Shown piece after piece: positions 17,557-25,498 of a DNA stretch of 34,516 nucleotides. This DNA is from Clostridiales bacterium (GTDB lineage Bacteria; Bacillota; Clostridia; Lachnospirales; WQUN01). Position 1 is the first letter of the stretch. Each line of letters opens with the position of its first letter. The stretch is from contig JAISGK010000064.1 in assembly GCA_031263155.1 (NCBI GenBank), positions 1-34,516 of the forward strand. The letters run 5' to 3'. A program made the translations under genes and the position numbers. The notes under the pieces were generated by a model. The model was not told the origin of the DNA, did no database searches, and saw only the letters and a program-made list of their open reading frames with translations.

Positions 17557-19774
17557 CCAGCATACCCTGTTGCTTTCTAAGCCGTTTAAAGCGTATCCGC
17601 AGCGCAACCGCGATTATTATCCCAGCGACGATGACCAGCGACGGTATCCAAACCACCGGCCGCTTGACAAATTCCAATACAGCCGCGAAGCCGGTCGGCT
17701 CTGGCATAACATCTTCATATTCGGTGGGGAAGTTGTCTTCCAGCACTGGGTAGTCCTCTACGGTCATGGCGAATTCACGACTCATACTAATCTCTTCGCC
17801 TACGTCGTCTTCACCGCTAATCACTATCGTGCCCGCGACCGCGCCGGGAGAGTACATGGTAAACATGCCGTCGTAATAAGCGCTGCTTCCCGCCGCGAGT
17901 TTTCCAATAAACATGTTGGCTTGTGAGAGATCCATTTCGGCCTCGCCGGGATCGATCGCTACACGCAAATTAGACAATTGCACCTTACCGGAGTTTACGA
18001 TGTTAAAATACAGCGACACCGGCTCACCGACCATAACGGTTGGCGGCACGGTAAAATCCCCGATCTCCATCTTTACGATTTGCTTTACATTAACGCCGAT
18101 TGTTTCCTCTTCGGTATACTCGTTATACTCCGCGTCTTCATAATTAAAACCAACCGATATGGTATATGTGCGCGGTGACGCGTCGGGCACGGTGTACATG
18201 CGCAATTTATGGCCGTATGCGCCCTGGGGTTCGATGTTATCTATGTAGACGGTGTTGCTGCAATTAACGGGGGTAAACACGCTGCCCTTCTCCAACGTCT
18301 CGCTTGTGGCGGTCAGCACAATTTTTATATTGCTTATCGATTTAGCCTTGTGAGTGTTTTTAAATACGAGTGAAAGGTCAAACTCCTGACCTGCCTTCAC
18401 AATACCAGGATCTGTTTTGTATTCTTGAACAATGATCTTGGGCTTGCTAATCTTCTCAGATTCTACGGGCGGCACGGGGGTTTCTGTCGGCACGGGCGGA
18501 TTGTCTATGGTAACGCCGGCATATTGTTCGACCGTCTGCGTGACGTCACCATCTTCGCCTTCTTCGCCTGTTTGATACGTTACGCTAAACTGTATGGCGT
18601 AGTTTTGGCTCTTGGCCTCCGCCGTCGCCGCAAATGTAAACGTTATGTCTCTGCTTTCCCCTGCTGGTATACTGTTAAAAATTCGGGTATTCGCGCTCAT
18701 GGGCACGATAGCCTCCGTGCCTTCCGCAACGAGCTTTACGCTTTTAGCCGTTGCCGCGCCATTGTTTTTGATGGTCATCTCTACACTAAATGTCATTCCG
18801 GGGCGATACGACCCCTCGGGCGATGTAAGGCGCGTAATCTCTACGTTAGCTGGGTCGGCGGCTAAAATATCACCCGCGTTTACATTAACGTAGTAGACAA
18901 AAGACGACGCGACCTCTGTGCCGTCGCTTGCCTTGGCGGTCAGCTTAAAGGTAAGCGGGTATGTACCCGTTGCAACTTTTTTGGAAACGAAAATCTTATA
19001 ATTAAGATTTTCTTCGTACCTGCCGGGCACACTGGCTTTAAAGAAGCTGCCTTCGCCGGTGAGGCTCAACTTATCCGGCTCCAGCCCTTCTATAGCTATT
19101 TGCAAGCCGGAGTAAACCGCCATGCCCGTGTTAATAAGACGCGCGCCAAGGTCAAATGACGAGCCGGGCGCGATGTCGCCTTGGGACTTAAAATCAGACA
19201 GCATAAGAGCGGACGAATACCCGGCATTGACTATCCTTATAGTGATAGTGTCAGACTCATCGCTATTAACGGCGTTGGCGTCACGGTAGGAGTATTTCAG
19301 CTCTACGTTGTAGTTGCCGGGTTTGGCGTCACCGTCAGCGGCTATACGCAATCGCATGGTCTTCTCAGCGTTTTCGTTGATCGTGCCAAGATTGTTGGTG
19401 GAATCAACAAACGACAATGATAACCCCGCGTCGGTGGGCGCAACTATACTGGCGAGGACAGAACCCGCGCCGCCGACACCCACATTGCGAACGGTAATAA
19501 CAATGTCAAGGGTTTGCCCCGCGTTAACCTGTGCCGTTTGGGGGCCCACGAGCTTAACTTTGGGCGCTACGGGCCTTGGAGTAGGAGTGGGATCGTAAGT
19601 CGGCTCCAGCGCCGGCGCGGTATCCATATTATTAATCGCGTCGATTATCATCTCGACCGATCTCTCCAAGTCATTGAGCCTGCCGTCGTTTTCGGCCGCG
19701 GCTACGGAAGCGGTGAATCCAAAAGACATAAAAATGATCAAACACGCCAATATTATACAATATTTCTTTTTCAA
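17549..19774 (-). CDS. Secreted, membrane-anchored COG1361-type protein with CARDB-like repeats
   Basis: The 741-residue product has a signal peptide (KKKYCIILACLIIFMSFGF, then a cleavage region ASVAAA), a Thr/Pro linker (PTYDPTPTPRP) and about five Ig-like CARDB/NEW3-type repeats. Each repeat has a turn such as VNAGQTLDIVITVRNVG, IAPGSSFDLGARLINTG or VKAGQEFDLSLVFKNT. A C-terminal helix (IPSLVIVAGIIIAVAL) precedes a basic tail, so nearly all of it faces outside. I prefer the TTG at 19774, because AAGGAAGGG stands eight bases before it and the signal peptide starts there; an ATG at 19795 (TAATG with the ATPase stop) has no binding site. It likely takes the place of a MacA-like adaptor for the ATPase and permease. 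Confidence 0.85.
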   Translation of the reverse strand: MKKKYCIILACLIIFMSFGFTASVAAAENDGRLNDLERSVEMIIDAINNMDTAPALEPTYDPTPTPRPVAPKVKLVGPQTAQVNAGQTLDIVITVRNVGVGGAGSVLASIVAPTDAGLSLSFVDSTNNLGTINENAEKTMRLRIAADGDAKPGNYNVELKYSYRDANAVNSDESDTITIRIVNAGYSSALMLSDFKSQGDIAPGSSFDLGARLINTGMAVYSGLQIAIEGLEPDKLSLTGEGSFFKASVPGRYEENLNYKIFVSKKVATGTYPLTFKLTAKASDGTEVASSFVYYVNVNAGDILAADPANVEITRLTSPEGSYRPGMTFSVEMTIKNNGAATAKSVKLVAEGTEAIVPMSANTRIFNSIPAGESRDITFTFAATAEAKSQNYAIQFSVTYQTGEEGEDGDVTQTVEQYAGVTIDNPPVPTETPVPPVESEKISKPKIIVQEYKTDPGIVKAGQEFDLSLVFKNTHKAKSISNIKIVLTATSETLEKGSVFTPVNCSNTVYIDNIEPQGAYGHKLRMYTVPDASPRTYTISVGFNYEDAEYNEYTEEETIGVNVKQIVKMEIGDFTVPPTVMVGEPVSLYFNIVNSGKVQLSNLRVAIDPGEAEMDLSQANMFIGKLAAGSSAYYDGMFTMYSPGAVAGTIVISGEDDVGEEISMSREFAMTVEDYPVLEDNFPTEYEDVMPEPTGFAAVLEFVKRPVVWIPSLVIVAGIIIAVALRIRFKRLRKQQGMLDE

Positions 19775-19794
19775 ATTAAATCCCTTCCTTGACA

Positions 19795-20484
19795 TTATTT
19801 TCTATTATTTTCTATAGATTCAACTTCTCCGTCGCGAATATGTATAACCACGTCGGCGCAGTCGGCTATTTCTGTGTCATGGGTAACTATTATTAGTGTT
19901 TGGCTGCGGTTTCGCGCAATGCCCGTTATCAGGTCCATCATTTCGAACGTAGTTTTTGTGTCAAGATTACCCGTCGGCTCGTCGGCAAACACAGCCTGCG
20001 GCTCGTTTATAAACGCGCGCGCTATGCTCACACGCTGCTGCTGCCCACCAGACATTTCCGACGGTTTGTGGTTAGCTCTATTCTCCAACCCTACCGCTTT
20101 AAGCATTTCCATAGCCTTTTTCTTGCGAATTTTGGTTGGCACACGACGAAAAATAAGCGGTAAAGTCACATTCTCCAAGGCGGTAAGCGTCGGAAGCAGG
20201 TTGTACGACTGAAATACAAAACCTACATACAGCTGGCGGAACAGTGCCAACTGCTTTTCGGACATAGTTTCTATATGCTTGCCGTTAAATATGATTTCAC
20301 CGCCGCTGGGTTTTTCCAAGCCGGCGATAAGGTTTAGAAGCGTCGATTTGCCCGAACCGGATGTACCCAGCAAACAGTATATCTTAGCTTTCTCAAAATT
20401 CAATGTTATATCCTTAAGGGCGGTGATCCTCTCCTGCCCCATGCGATAGATTTTTTTTATGTGGTTAAGCGTGATCATATCCAT
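19795..20484 (-). CDS. ABC transporter ATPase, MacB/LolD type
   Basis: The 229-residue ATPase energises the permease encoded two genes downstream. Walker A is GTSGSGKST (40-48), the Q-loop is VFQSYNLLPTLTALENV, the signature is SGGQQQR and Walker B ends ADEPTGNLD; the last is typical of the MacB/LolD/FtsE group. I chose the ATG at 20484 because AAGGGGG lies six bases upstream and the family begins there. The longer frame to 20577 would run through the -10 boxes at 20516 and 20560. It opens the long minus-strand envelope operon. Confidence 0.94.
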   Translation of the reverse strand: MDMITLNHIKKIYRMGQERITALKDITLNFEKAKIYCLLGTSGSGKSTLLNLIAGLEKPSGGEIIFNGKHIETMSEKQLALFRQLYVGFVFQSYNLLPTLTALENVTLPLIFRRVPTKIRKKKAMEMLKAVGLENRANHKPSEMSGGQQQRVSIARAFINEPQAVFADEPTGNLDTKTTFEMMDLITGIARNRSQTLIIVTHDTEIADCADVVIHIRDGEVESIENNRK

Positions 20485-20515
20485 CCTATTCCCCCTTGCT
20501 CCTGTACTTTTTAGT

Positions 20516-20521
20516 ATTATA
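20516..20521 (-). promoter_or_regulatory. Extended -10 element close to the ATPase start
   Basis: Read on the minus strand the bases are TGG followed by TATAAT, an extended -10 with no good -35. It lies about 32 bases before the ATPase start and could be a second start point downstream of the promoter at 20560-20588. Confidence 0.4.
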
Positions 20522-20559
20522 CCATAGTCGCGGTTTACACGCGTTACAAAAAAATCTTT

Positions 20560-20588
20560 ATTATAGCGCGTGGACATCCAGCATCCAA
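20560..20588 (-). promoter_or_regulatory. Promoter of the envelope/polysaccharide/prmC operon
   Basis: On the minus strand TTGGAT (20588-20583), a 17-base spacer and a perfect TATAAT (20565-20560) make a good sigma-A promoter. The leader before the ATPase start is about 70 bases. No other equally good promoter is seen before 9917, so seven genes probably share it. Confidence 0.65.
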
Positions 20589-20658
20589 TGAATAAGTTTA
20601 ACCGCTATGGGAAATCTAAATACTGTAGTTGCTTAGTTGTTAAAAGGAGAAATATATT

Positions 20659-21288
20659 ATGCGAAACTATCAAGAATCCCTGCTCGATCCCTCTCAATGC
20701 GTCGTCGCGGTGATAGATCATCAGCCGCAGATGTATTTTGGAGTAGAGAGCTCAGGCCGGAGCTATGTAGAAAATAATGTGCTTGGACTGGTAAAAGCGG
20801 CGAGACTGTTTAACGTGCCATGCATACTGACGACAGTCACCGCGACCGATTTCTCCGGGCCTTTGGCGGCCAAGATACAATCTGTGTATCCCCAGACCGC
20901 GCCTATAGACCGCACCTCCATTAACGCGTGGGAGGACACGAGATTTAAAGAGGCCATAATGAGCACAGGCAAAAAGAAAATTCTGCTTTCCGGCCTTTGG
21001 ACAGAAGCCTGCGTAACCTTCCCCGCCCTCTGTATGAAGCAGGACGGCTATACTGTGTATGTCGTGAGCGACGCTTGCGCCGGGGCAAGCTCTCAGGCGC
21101 ATGAGGCCGCCATGAGCCGAATGATTCAGGCGGGCGTCATTCCTATGACATGGCAGCAAACGATGCTAGAATGGCAGCGCGATTGGAATGACAAGACTAC
21201 TTATGACGGCGTAATGTCTATCGTTGAAGAGCATGGCGGAGCATACGGACTTGGTGTAGAGTATGCCGACAGCATGGTGGGAAGATAG
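20659..21288 (+). CDS. Isochorismatase-family hydrolase (YcaC-like)
   Basis: Members of this cysteine-hydrolase family cleave amide or ether bonds in small metabolites; YcaC-like members have no settled substrate. The 209-residue protein has the alpha/beta fold motifs VVAVIDHQPQM with candidate catalytic Asp20, a second strand ending IDRTSINAW, and LSGLWTEACVTFPAL with candidate nucleophile Cys118. AGGAGA precedes the ATG. It is divergent from the ABC ATPase gene and stands alone, closed by the hairpin at 21315-21351. The LWTEACV form argues for the YcaC branch over isochorismatase proper or nicotinamidase. Confidence 0.88.
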   Translation: MRNYQESLLDPSQCVVAVIDHQPQMYFGVESSGRSYVENNVLGLVKAARLFNVPCILTTVTATDFSGPLAAKIQSVYPQTAPIDRTSINAWEDTRFKEAIMSTGKKKILLSGLWTEACVTFPALCMKQDGYTVYVVSDACAGASSQAHEAAMSRMIQAGVIPMTWQQTMLEWQRDWNDKTTYDGVMSIVEEHGGAYGLGVEYADSMVGR

Positions 21289-21314
21289 ATTTGATTCTTT
21301 AGATGTAATTCTTT

Positions 21315-21351
21315 ATGGAAAAGGGCAATCAAGATGATTGCTCTTTTCCAT
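21315..21351. terminator. 17-bp hairpin terminator between convergent genes
   Basis: ATGGAAAAGGGCAATCA (21315-21331) pairs with TGATTGCTCTTTTCCAT (21335-21351) with a single G-U pair and a 3-base loop. It lies 26 bases after the isochorismatase-family stop and 36 bases after the nucleotidyltransferase stop on the other strand, so it may serve both. The flanking T runs are short. Confidence 0.75.
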
Positions 21352-21387
21352 GTTTAAATCCTCAGCGAACAACCCTGGCGCTTGTCG

Positions 21388-22302
21388 CTAGTTTACCCAC
21401 AAACGCGGCGGATATTTCCCGCTTTCTTTAAGCGCGGCAATGGCGGCTTTAATGTGGGGCATATCTTCTTTGTACGTTATTCCATACCATTTTTCGGTAG
21501 TAGGGATGGCGTCAAATGTGGCGGCATTTTCTTTCAGCAGTTCATTAACGACACTGGGCAGCAGATATTCGCACTTTAGCGGGTTAGTCGGCAAATTATC
21601 CCCCAAAAAGATAGGAAAGCGCTCCTCAAACTCGCTTAATATATCCTGGTTGAAGCCCCAAAAATTCATGCTGACAGGTGTGCCATTAGGCACAAACTCC
21701 CATGTTTTGCCGTCGTCTTCCGTAAACTCCGCGCCGCCCAGGCGTTTTTCCAAGCGCGTGCGCTCCGTGATAGATACTAGCCGTTTGCCCTCTGTTTTGC
21801 ATACGCCACGCGCTACATGCCCGTAATCGGTCAATGTGTTTTCCAATTGATAGCTTACCAGAGCATGGCGCCCCGGAGCGCAGTCGTTACTCAAAAAATT
21901 AAAGATCTGTTTGAATGAATTGCGTCCATAAAAATCATCGGCGTTAATTACACAAAACGGCGCGTCGATAAATTCCTTAGCGGCCAACGTGGCGTGCGCC
22001 GTTCCCCAAGGTTTAACGCGTCCCTCTGGTATTTTAAATTTTGGTGGGATTGTGTCTGGCAATTGCATCGCGTATTTTATATCCATGTGTTTTCCAACAC
22101 GATTGCCCACGCGCTCTACAAACACCTCTTCTATCTCCGGTTTTATGATACATACAACCTTTTCAAAGCCCGCGAGTTTCGCGTCGTACATAGAAAAATC
22201 TATAATAAGGTGCCCCTCGTTATCCACGGGGTCTATCTGCTTAAGACCTCCGTAACGCGAACCCATACCAGCGGCCAATATGGCCAAAATTGGTTTTGCC
22301 AT
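21388..22302 (-). CDS. Sugar-phosphate nucleotidyltransferase family protein
   Basis: The 304-residue protein has the nucleotidyltransferase start ILAAGMGSRYGGLKQ, with the glycine-rich NTP loop, and the metal-binding region FCVINADDFYG. GTAHATLAAKEFI matches the sugar-binding middle part of glucose-1-phosphate uridylyl/thymidylyl-type enzymes. It most likely activates a sugar-1-phosphate for surface glycan synthesis; the exact sugar and nucleotide cannot be read. A good ribosome binding site (AAGGA) precedes the ATG, and a promoter lies at 22409-22436. It is monocistronic, convergent with the isochorismatase-family gene, and may feed the polysaccharide operon at 12-16 kb. Confidence 0.88.
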   Translation of the reverse strand: MAKPILAILAAGMGSRYGGLKQIDPVDNEGHLIIDFSMYDAKLAGFEKVVCIIKPEIEEVFVERVGNRVGKHMDIKYAMQLPDTIPPKFKIPEGRVKPWGTAHATLAAKEFIDAPFCVINADDFYGRNSFKQIFNFLSNDCAPGRHALVSYQLENTLTDYGHVARGVCKTEGKRLVSITERTRLEKRLGGAEFTEDDGKTWEFVPNGTPVSMNFWGFNQDILSEFEERFPIFLGDNLPTNPLKCEYLLPSVVNELLKENAATFDAIPTTEKWYGITYKEDMPHIKAAIAALKESGKYPPRLWVN

Positions 22303-22408
22303 GATATCCTTCCTTTCGCATTATGCATTTATGCATTATAGTCGCAAAAGCGCGCTTACACGCTGCGGCATTGTCTCGCGCTGTCTGCCATGATGTTATC
22401 AACTCCAC

Positions 22409-22436
22409 TATATACCATAAAAAGGGTGCAAGTCAA
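22409..22436 (-). promoter_or_regulatory. Promoter of the nucleotidyltransferase gene
   Basis: On the minus strand TTGACT (22436-22431), a 16-base spacer ending TGG, and TATATA (22414-22409) form an extended -10 promoter. It leaves a leader of about 100 bases. A second TATAAT lies closer to the gene but lacks a -35. Confidence 0.55.
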
Positions 22437-22476
22437 AAAAAAGTAAATCTGATACATTCACACACACATACATATG

Positions 22477-22524
22477 AACATGCTCATAGTATAGGCATAT
22501 AAAGTTTCACGCGAGGAGCATGTT
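22477..22524 (+). promoter_or_regulatory. Inverted repeat covering the glycosyltransferase ribosome binding site
   Basis: AACATGCTC (22477-22485) is the exact reverse complement of GAGCATGTT (22516-22524). The right arm overlaps the AGGAG (22514-22518) of the gene starting at 22527. If transcribed, pairing could hide the binding site; alternatively it is a protein-binding dyad. The loop is 30 bases, so pairing is plausible but unproven. Confidence 0.35.
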
Positions 22525-22526
22525 TT

Positions 22527-23414
22527 ATGAGCAATGAAACGTATATCAACAATACGTCGCCGGGAGTAGCGCACACATTGCTGTTTATGCTGCGCAAGGA
22601 GCATTCGGCGGAAGACCTGGGCCTTGCGGGCTCATGTCTAAAATCTCTGCAAAAAAGCGCGTATAAAAATGTTGTGGTGTATAATCAAGGGTTTTACACA
22701 AACAGCGAACTGCAAGACTATTTGTCGCAGTACGATTTGAACTGGTTTATTATAGGAGACGCAAGCAACGTTGGTATTGTGCGGGGCAGACAGCGTTGTT
22801 TTGAGTATATATGGGAAACCATGCCCGAAATGGGATACATCAGCGAGCTGCATTTGGATATGCTTTTTTCGCAAGATTGGGAACTGCCACTGGTAGAATT
22901 GCTGCAAACAACCCGCGAGCCCGTTATGTCATGCGGCTTTATCAATAAATACGGCATCCTGGCGCACCTTAACAAAAGGCTTGTCGAAATGCCTCAAAAT
23001 CTTGAACAGATGGAGCAAACCCTGGCGCAGGTACGCTTTGACGGCATTGTAACAGGGTTCGGGCACCCCTGCATACACAAAGCCGAAATTCTTAAAGCTA
23101 TGGGCGGCTACGATACAAATTTTATGACGGCCAAACATTTTTGTGAAGACGACAGTCTGTTGCTCAGCTACTATTATTATCTGGGAACGCAACTAAAGTG
23201 GATGCCCAAAATGACCTATAAATCAGTCGTTTATCATGCATGCGAAGGTCAGCGGCTTACCGTTGATGTAGACGGCTATGAAAACTTTAACGGTATTGTG
23301 AAGCAATACGGCGCAATGGGCATGAAACATCTGTACGAAATTCATAACGGCAAGAAGAAATTTTTTTTGGACAAATATAATGAGATGATCGCCGAAGCGA
23401 ATATCCACAACTAA
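22527..23414 (+). CDS. Glycosyltransferase-like protein (GT-A fold, family 2-like)
   Basis: The 295-residue protein looks like a cytoplasmic GT2-like transferase. It has AGSCLKSLQKSAYKNVVVYNQG, similar to the opening of family 2 enzymes (several events, then a strand), ISELHLDMLFSQDWELPLVELL in the place of the DxD metal-binding segment, and GFGHPCIHKAEILKAMGGYDTNFMTAKHFCEDDSLLLSYYYYLG, typical of the acceptor-side ED motif. No membrane segment is present. AGGAG precedes the ATG. It is a single gene convergent with pepF. Donor and acceptor are unknown. The N-terminus is divergent, so family assignment is moderate. Confidence 0.7.
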   Translation: MSNETYINNTSPGVAHTLLFMLRKEHSAEDLGLAGSCLKSLQKSAYKNVVVYNQGFYTNSELQDYLSQYDLNWFIIGDASNVGIVRGRQRCFEYIWETMPEMGYISELHLDMLFSQDWELPLVELLQTTREPVMSCGFINKYGILAHLNKRLVEMPQNLEQMEQTLAQVRFDGIVTGFGHPCIHKAEILKAMGGYDTNFMTAKHFCEDDSLLLSYYYYLGTQLKWMPKMTYKSVVYHACEGQRLTVDVDGYENFNGIVKQYGAMGMKHLYEIHNGKKKFFLDKYNEMIAEANIHN

Positions 23415-23457
23415 TGGATGCGAATTAAAAGGATATATGAACCGATGATGAAGGTAC

Positions 23458-23498
23458 AGGGGTGAACGGGTAGTTCACCCCTATGGACTATCCGTTCA
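23458..23498. terminator. Two overlapping, mutually exclusive hairpins between convergent genes
   Basis: Hairpin A pairs AGGGGTGAAC (23458-23467) with GTTCACCCCT (23473-23482). Hairpin B pairs TGAACGGGTAGTTC (23463-23476) with GGACTATCCGTTCA (23485-23498), 14 pairs including two G-U. They share bases and cannot form together. The position between the glycosyltransferase stop (23414) and the pepF stop (23525) suggests a bidirectional terminator or a small palindromic repeat element. No T run follows. Confidence 0.5.
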
Positions 23499-23524
23499 TC
23501 CCGCAAATAATAAGCTGCGGCAAG

Positions 23525-25321
23525 TTATGCCAACAACCGTTCCATATCTCCCACAAGTTCTTCAAACAGTTTTAGCGCTTCGCGCACGGGTTCGGGCCTG
23601 GACATATCTACGCCCGCCTTTTTTAATATATTGATGGAGTAGTCGCTACTGCCAGATTTTAAAAACTGCTTGTATTTTTCCACAGCCGACGGGTCTTTTT
23701 CTATGGCGCGGGCAAACGCCACCGCCGCCGAAAATCCGGTAGAGTATTGATATACATAAAACGCCGAGTAAAAATGCGGTATGCGCGACCACTCAAATGA
23801 TATCTCGTCGTCAATTACTATACCATCACCAAAATAAAGCGCGGTAAGGCGCTTATACAACACGCTCAATGACTCGGTCGTAAGCGGTTGGCCTTCTTCG
23901 GCCATTTTGTGCGTAAGCATCTCAAATTCGGCAAACATCGTTTGCCTTATCAGCGTTCCTTTAAATTGATCTAAAAAGTAGTTGATCAGGTATAAACTCA
24001 TTGTCTTGTCGTCAACCGTTTTTCGCAGATAATTCATCAGCAGCGTTTCGTTGACTGTTGACGCCACTTCGGCTAAAAAAATAGTATAGTCGCCATAAAG
24101 ATATGGTTGCGTACTCCATGTATAATAGGAATGCATCGCGTGGCCCAGCTCATGTGCCAAAGTAAACATGTCAGCTATTTTATCCTCGTAATTGAGTAGC
24201 ACAAAAGGATGCGCGCCGTACGCGCCCCAAGAATATGCCCCGCTGTGCTTGCCCTCGTTTTCGTAAACGTCTATCCAACCAGAATTGTAGGCTTCGCGAA
24301 CTTTGGTTACATAGTCGTCACCCAGCACGGCAAGGGCTTTAAGCACTGTATCTTTCGCCTTGTCGTAGTCGCACTTGGTGTCAGCAGCAGCTATTATCGG
24401 GGTATATACATCGTACATATGCAATTCGTCCACGCCCAATGCCTTTTTGCGCAAACGCACATAGCGGTGCATGGCGGGCAGCGCTTCATGTACCGCCTCT
24501 ATAAGATTGGTGTACACTTCGATGGGAATGTTATACCCACTTAGCGCGGCTTCTTGGGCGCTCCCATATTTGCGCTGGCTGCTGAAAAAAATGTCCGCCT
24601 TTACACTCGCGTTATACGCCGCCGCGATGGTATTTTTTTGTTTAATGTACGCGTCGTACATAGTTTTGAACGCTTGCTTGCGTACATCCCGATTTTTTGA
24701 TTCTATCAGCCTGCTATAGCGACCGTGCGTAAGCTCTACAGTCTCGCCGTTTTCATCTTTCACTTCTCCAAATTTCATATCCGCGTCAGCTATCATGTCA
24801 TAAATGTCCGAGGCCGCGCTGCCTATCTCGTGCGCCTCCGCGAGCATCTCTTCCATTTCGGGCGAAAGAATGTGCTCCTTTTGGCGCAACAGATCTTCAA
24901 AATAGTGGCGATAGAGTTTTAATCCCTCTTCTTCATCAATGTACGCGTTGAGCGTAACTTCGTCCATGCTCAACAGCGCCGGCTCGATAAACGACACCAC
25001 GCTTTGTAATTTTACTGCGGTTTGCTTTGCCTGTTCCTGAAGCCCCTGATAGGTTGCGTTGGTCTGATCTTCGTGAAACTTCATGATAGCGTACACTAGC
25101 AGCGTTTCCAGCTTTTGCCCCAGTCTGCTTCGTTCATTAAGCACCTTAAGCAAGTTGCTCGCGCTGGATGTAAAATCCTCTTTCAATTTGACAAACGCGG
25201 TTATCTCACCTTTAATCTCCTCGTGATCCTGTTTCCACAATTCATCGTTTGCCACCAGGTCATTAACGCGCCATTTGAAATTGTTGTCTACCTGCTTGCG
25301 CTGTTTTAACGCCTTCACCAA
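23525..25321 (-). CDS. pepF: Oligoendopeptidase F (M3 metallopeptidase)
   Basis: PepF cleaves peptides of roughly 7-17 residues in the cytoplasm with a zinc ion. The 598-residue protein has the N-terminal helical lid domain and the M3 catalytic motif LAHELGHAMHSYY, with His390, Glu391 and His394; the third ligand Glu lies in the following FLAEVASTVNE. PHFYSAFYVYQYSTG near residue 535 is the substrate-binding His/Tyr loop. I chose the TTG at 25321 because AGAGGAGG (25331-25338) is nine bases upstream. The first ATG at 25345 lies ahead of that site, so its eight extra residues are probably not made. A GTG at 25318 is a near alternative. Confidence 0.95.
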   Translation of the reverse strand: MVKALKQRKQVDNNFKWRVNDLVANDELWKQDHEEIKGEITAFVKLKEDFTSSASNLLKVLNERSRLGQKLETLLVYAIMKFHEDQTNATYQGLQEQAKQTAVKLQSVVSFIEPALLSMDEVTLNAYIDEEEGLKLYRHYFEDLLRQKEHILSPEMEEMLAEAHEIGSAASDIYDMIADADMKFGEVKDENGETVELTHGRYSRLIESKNRDVRKQAFKTMYDAYIKQKNTIAAAYNASVKADIFFSSQRKYGSAQEAALSGYNIPIEVYTNLIEAVHEALPAMHRYVRLRKKALGVDELHMYDVYTPIIAAADTKCDYDKAKDTVLKALAVLGDDYVTKVREAYNSGWIDVYENEGKHSGAYSWGAYGAHPFVLLNYEDKIADMFTLAHELGHAMHSYYTWSTQPYLYGDYTIFLAEVASTVNETLLMNYLRKTVDDKTMSLYLINYFLDQFKGTLIRQTMFAEFEMLTHKMAEEGQPLTTESLSVLYKRLTALYFGDGIVIDDEISFEWSRIPHFYSAFYVYQYSTGFSAAVAFARAIEKDPSAVEKYKQFLKSGSSDYSINILKKAGVDMSRPEPVREALKLFEELVGDMERLLA

Positions 25322-25363
25322 AATATAGCGCCTCCTCTTTACCATAATAATAAATTCAAGCCC

Positions 25364-25392
25364 AGTATACGATAATTATATGGGTGTTGCAA
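25364..25392 (-). promoter_or_regulatory. Promoter of pepF
   Basis: Minus-strand TTGCAA (25392-25387), a 17-base spacer and TATACT (25369-25364). Transcription would start near 25357, about 35 bases before the TTG start, which fits the start choice for pepF. Confidence 0.65.
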
Positions 25393-25421
25393 GGCGGCGC
25401 GACAAATGATATGGACCAAAC

Positions 25422-25450
25422 TTGCTTTGCGCGCGATTTTGATATACAAT
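25422..25450 (+). promoter_or_regulatory. Promoter of the class I methyltransferase gene
   Basis: TTGCTT (25422-25427), a 17-base spacer and TACAAT (25445-25450) predict a transcript starting near 25457. This lies inside the longer reading frame that starts at 25406 and supports the GTG start at 25499. It is back to back with the pepF promoter. Confidence 0.6.
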
Positions 25451-25498
25451 ACCCAAAATTGGTTAGCCATTAACACAACGCGAAAGGATTATATTTCG

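Noticed and set aside
20485-20577. N-terminal extension of the ABC ATPase to 20577
   Set aside because: The stretch holds two -10 boxes and no family resemblance, and a good binding site sits before the ATG at 20484.
22303-22345. Short palindromic ATGCAT repeats before the nucleotidyltransferase gene
   Set aside because: ATGCATTTATGCAT is short and AT-rich; no second feature supports an operator role.
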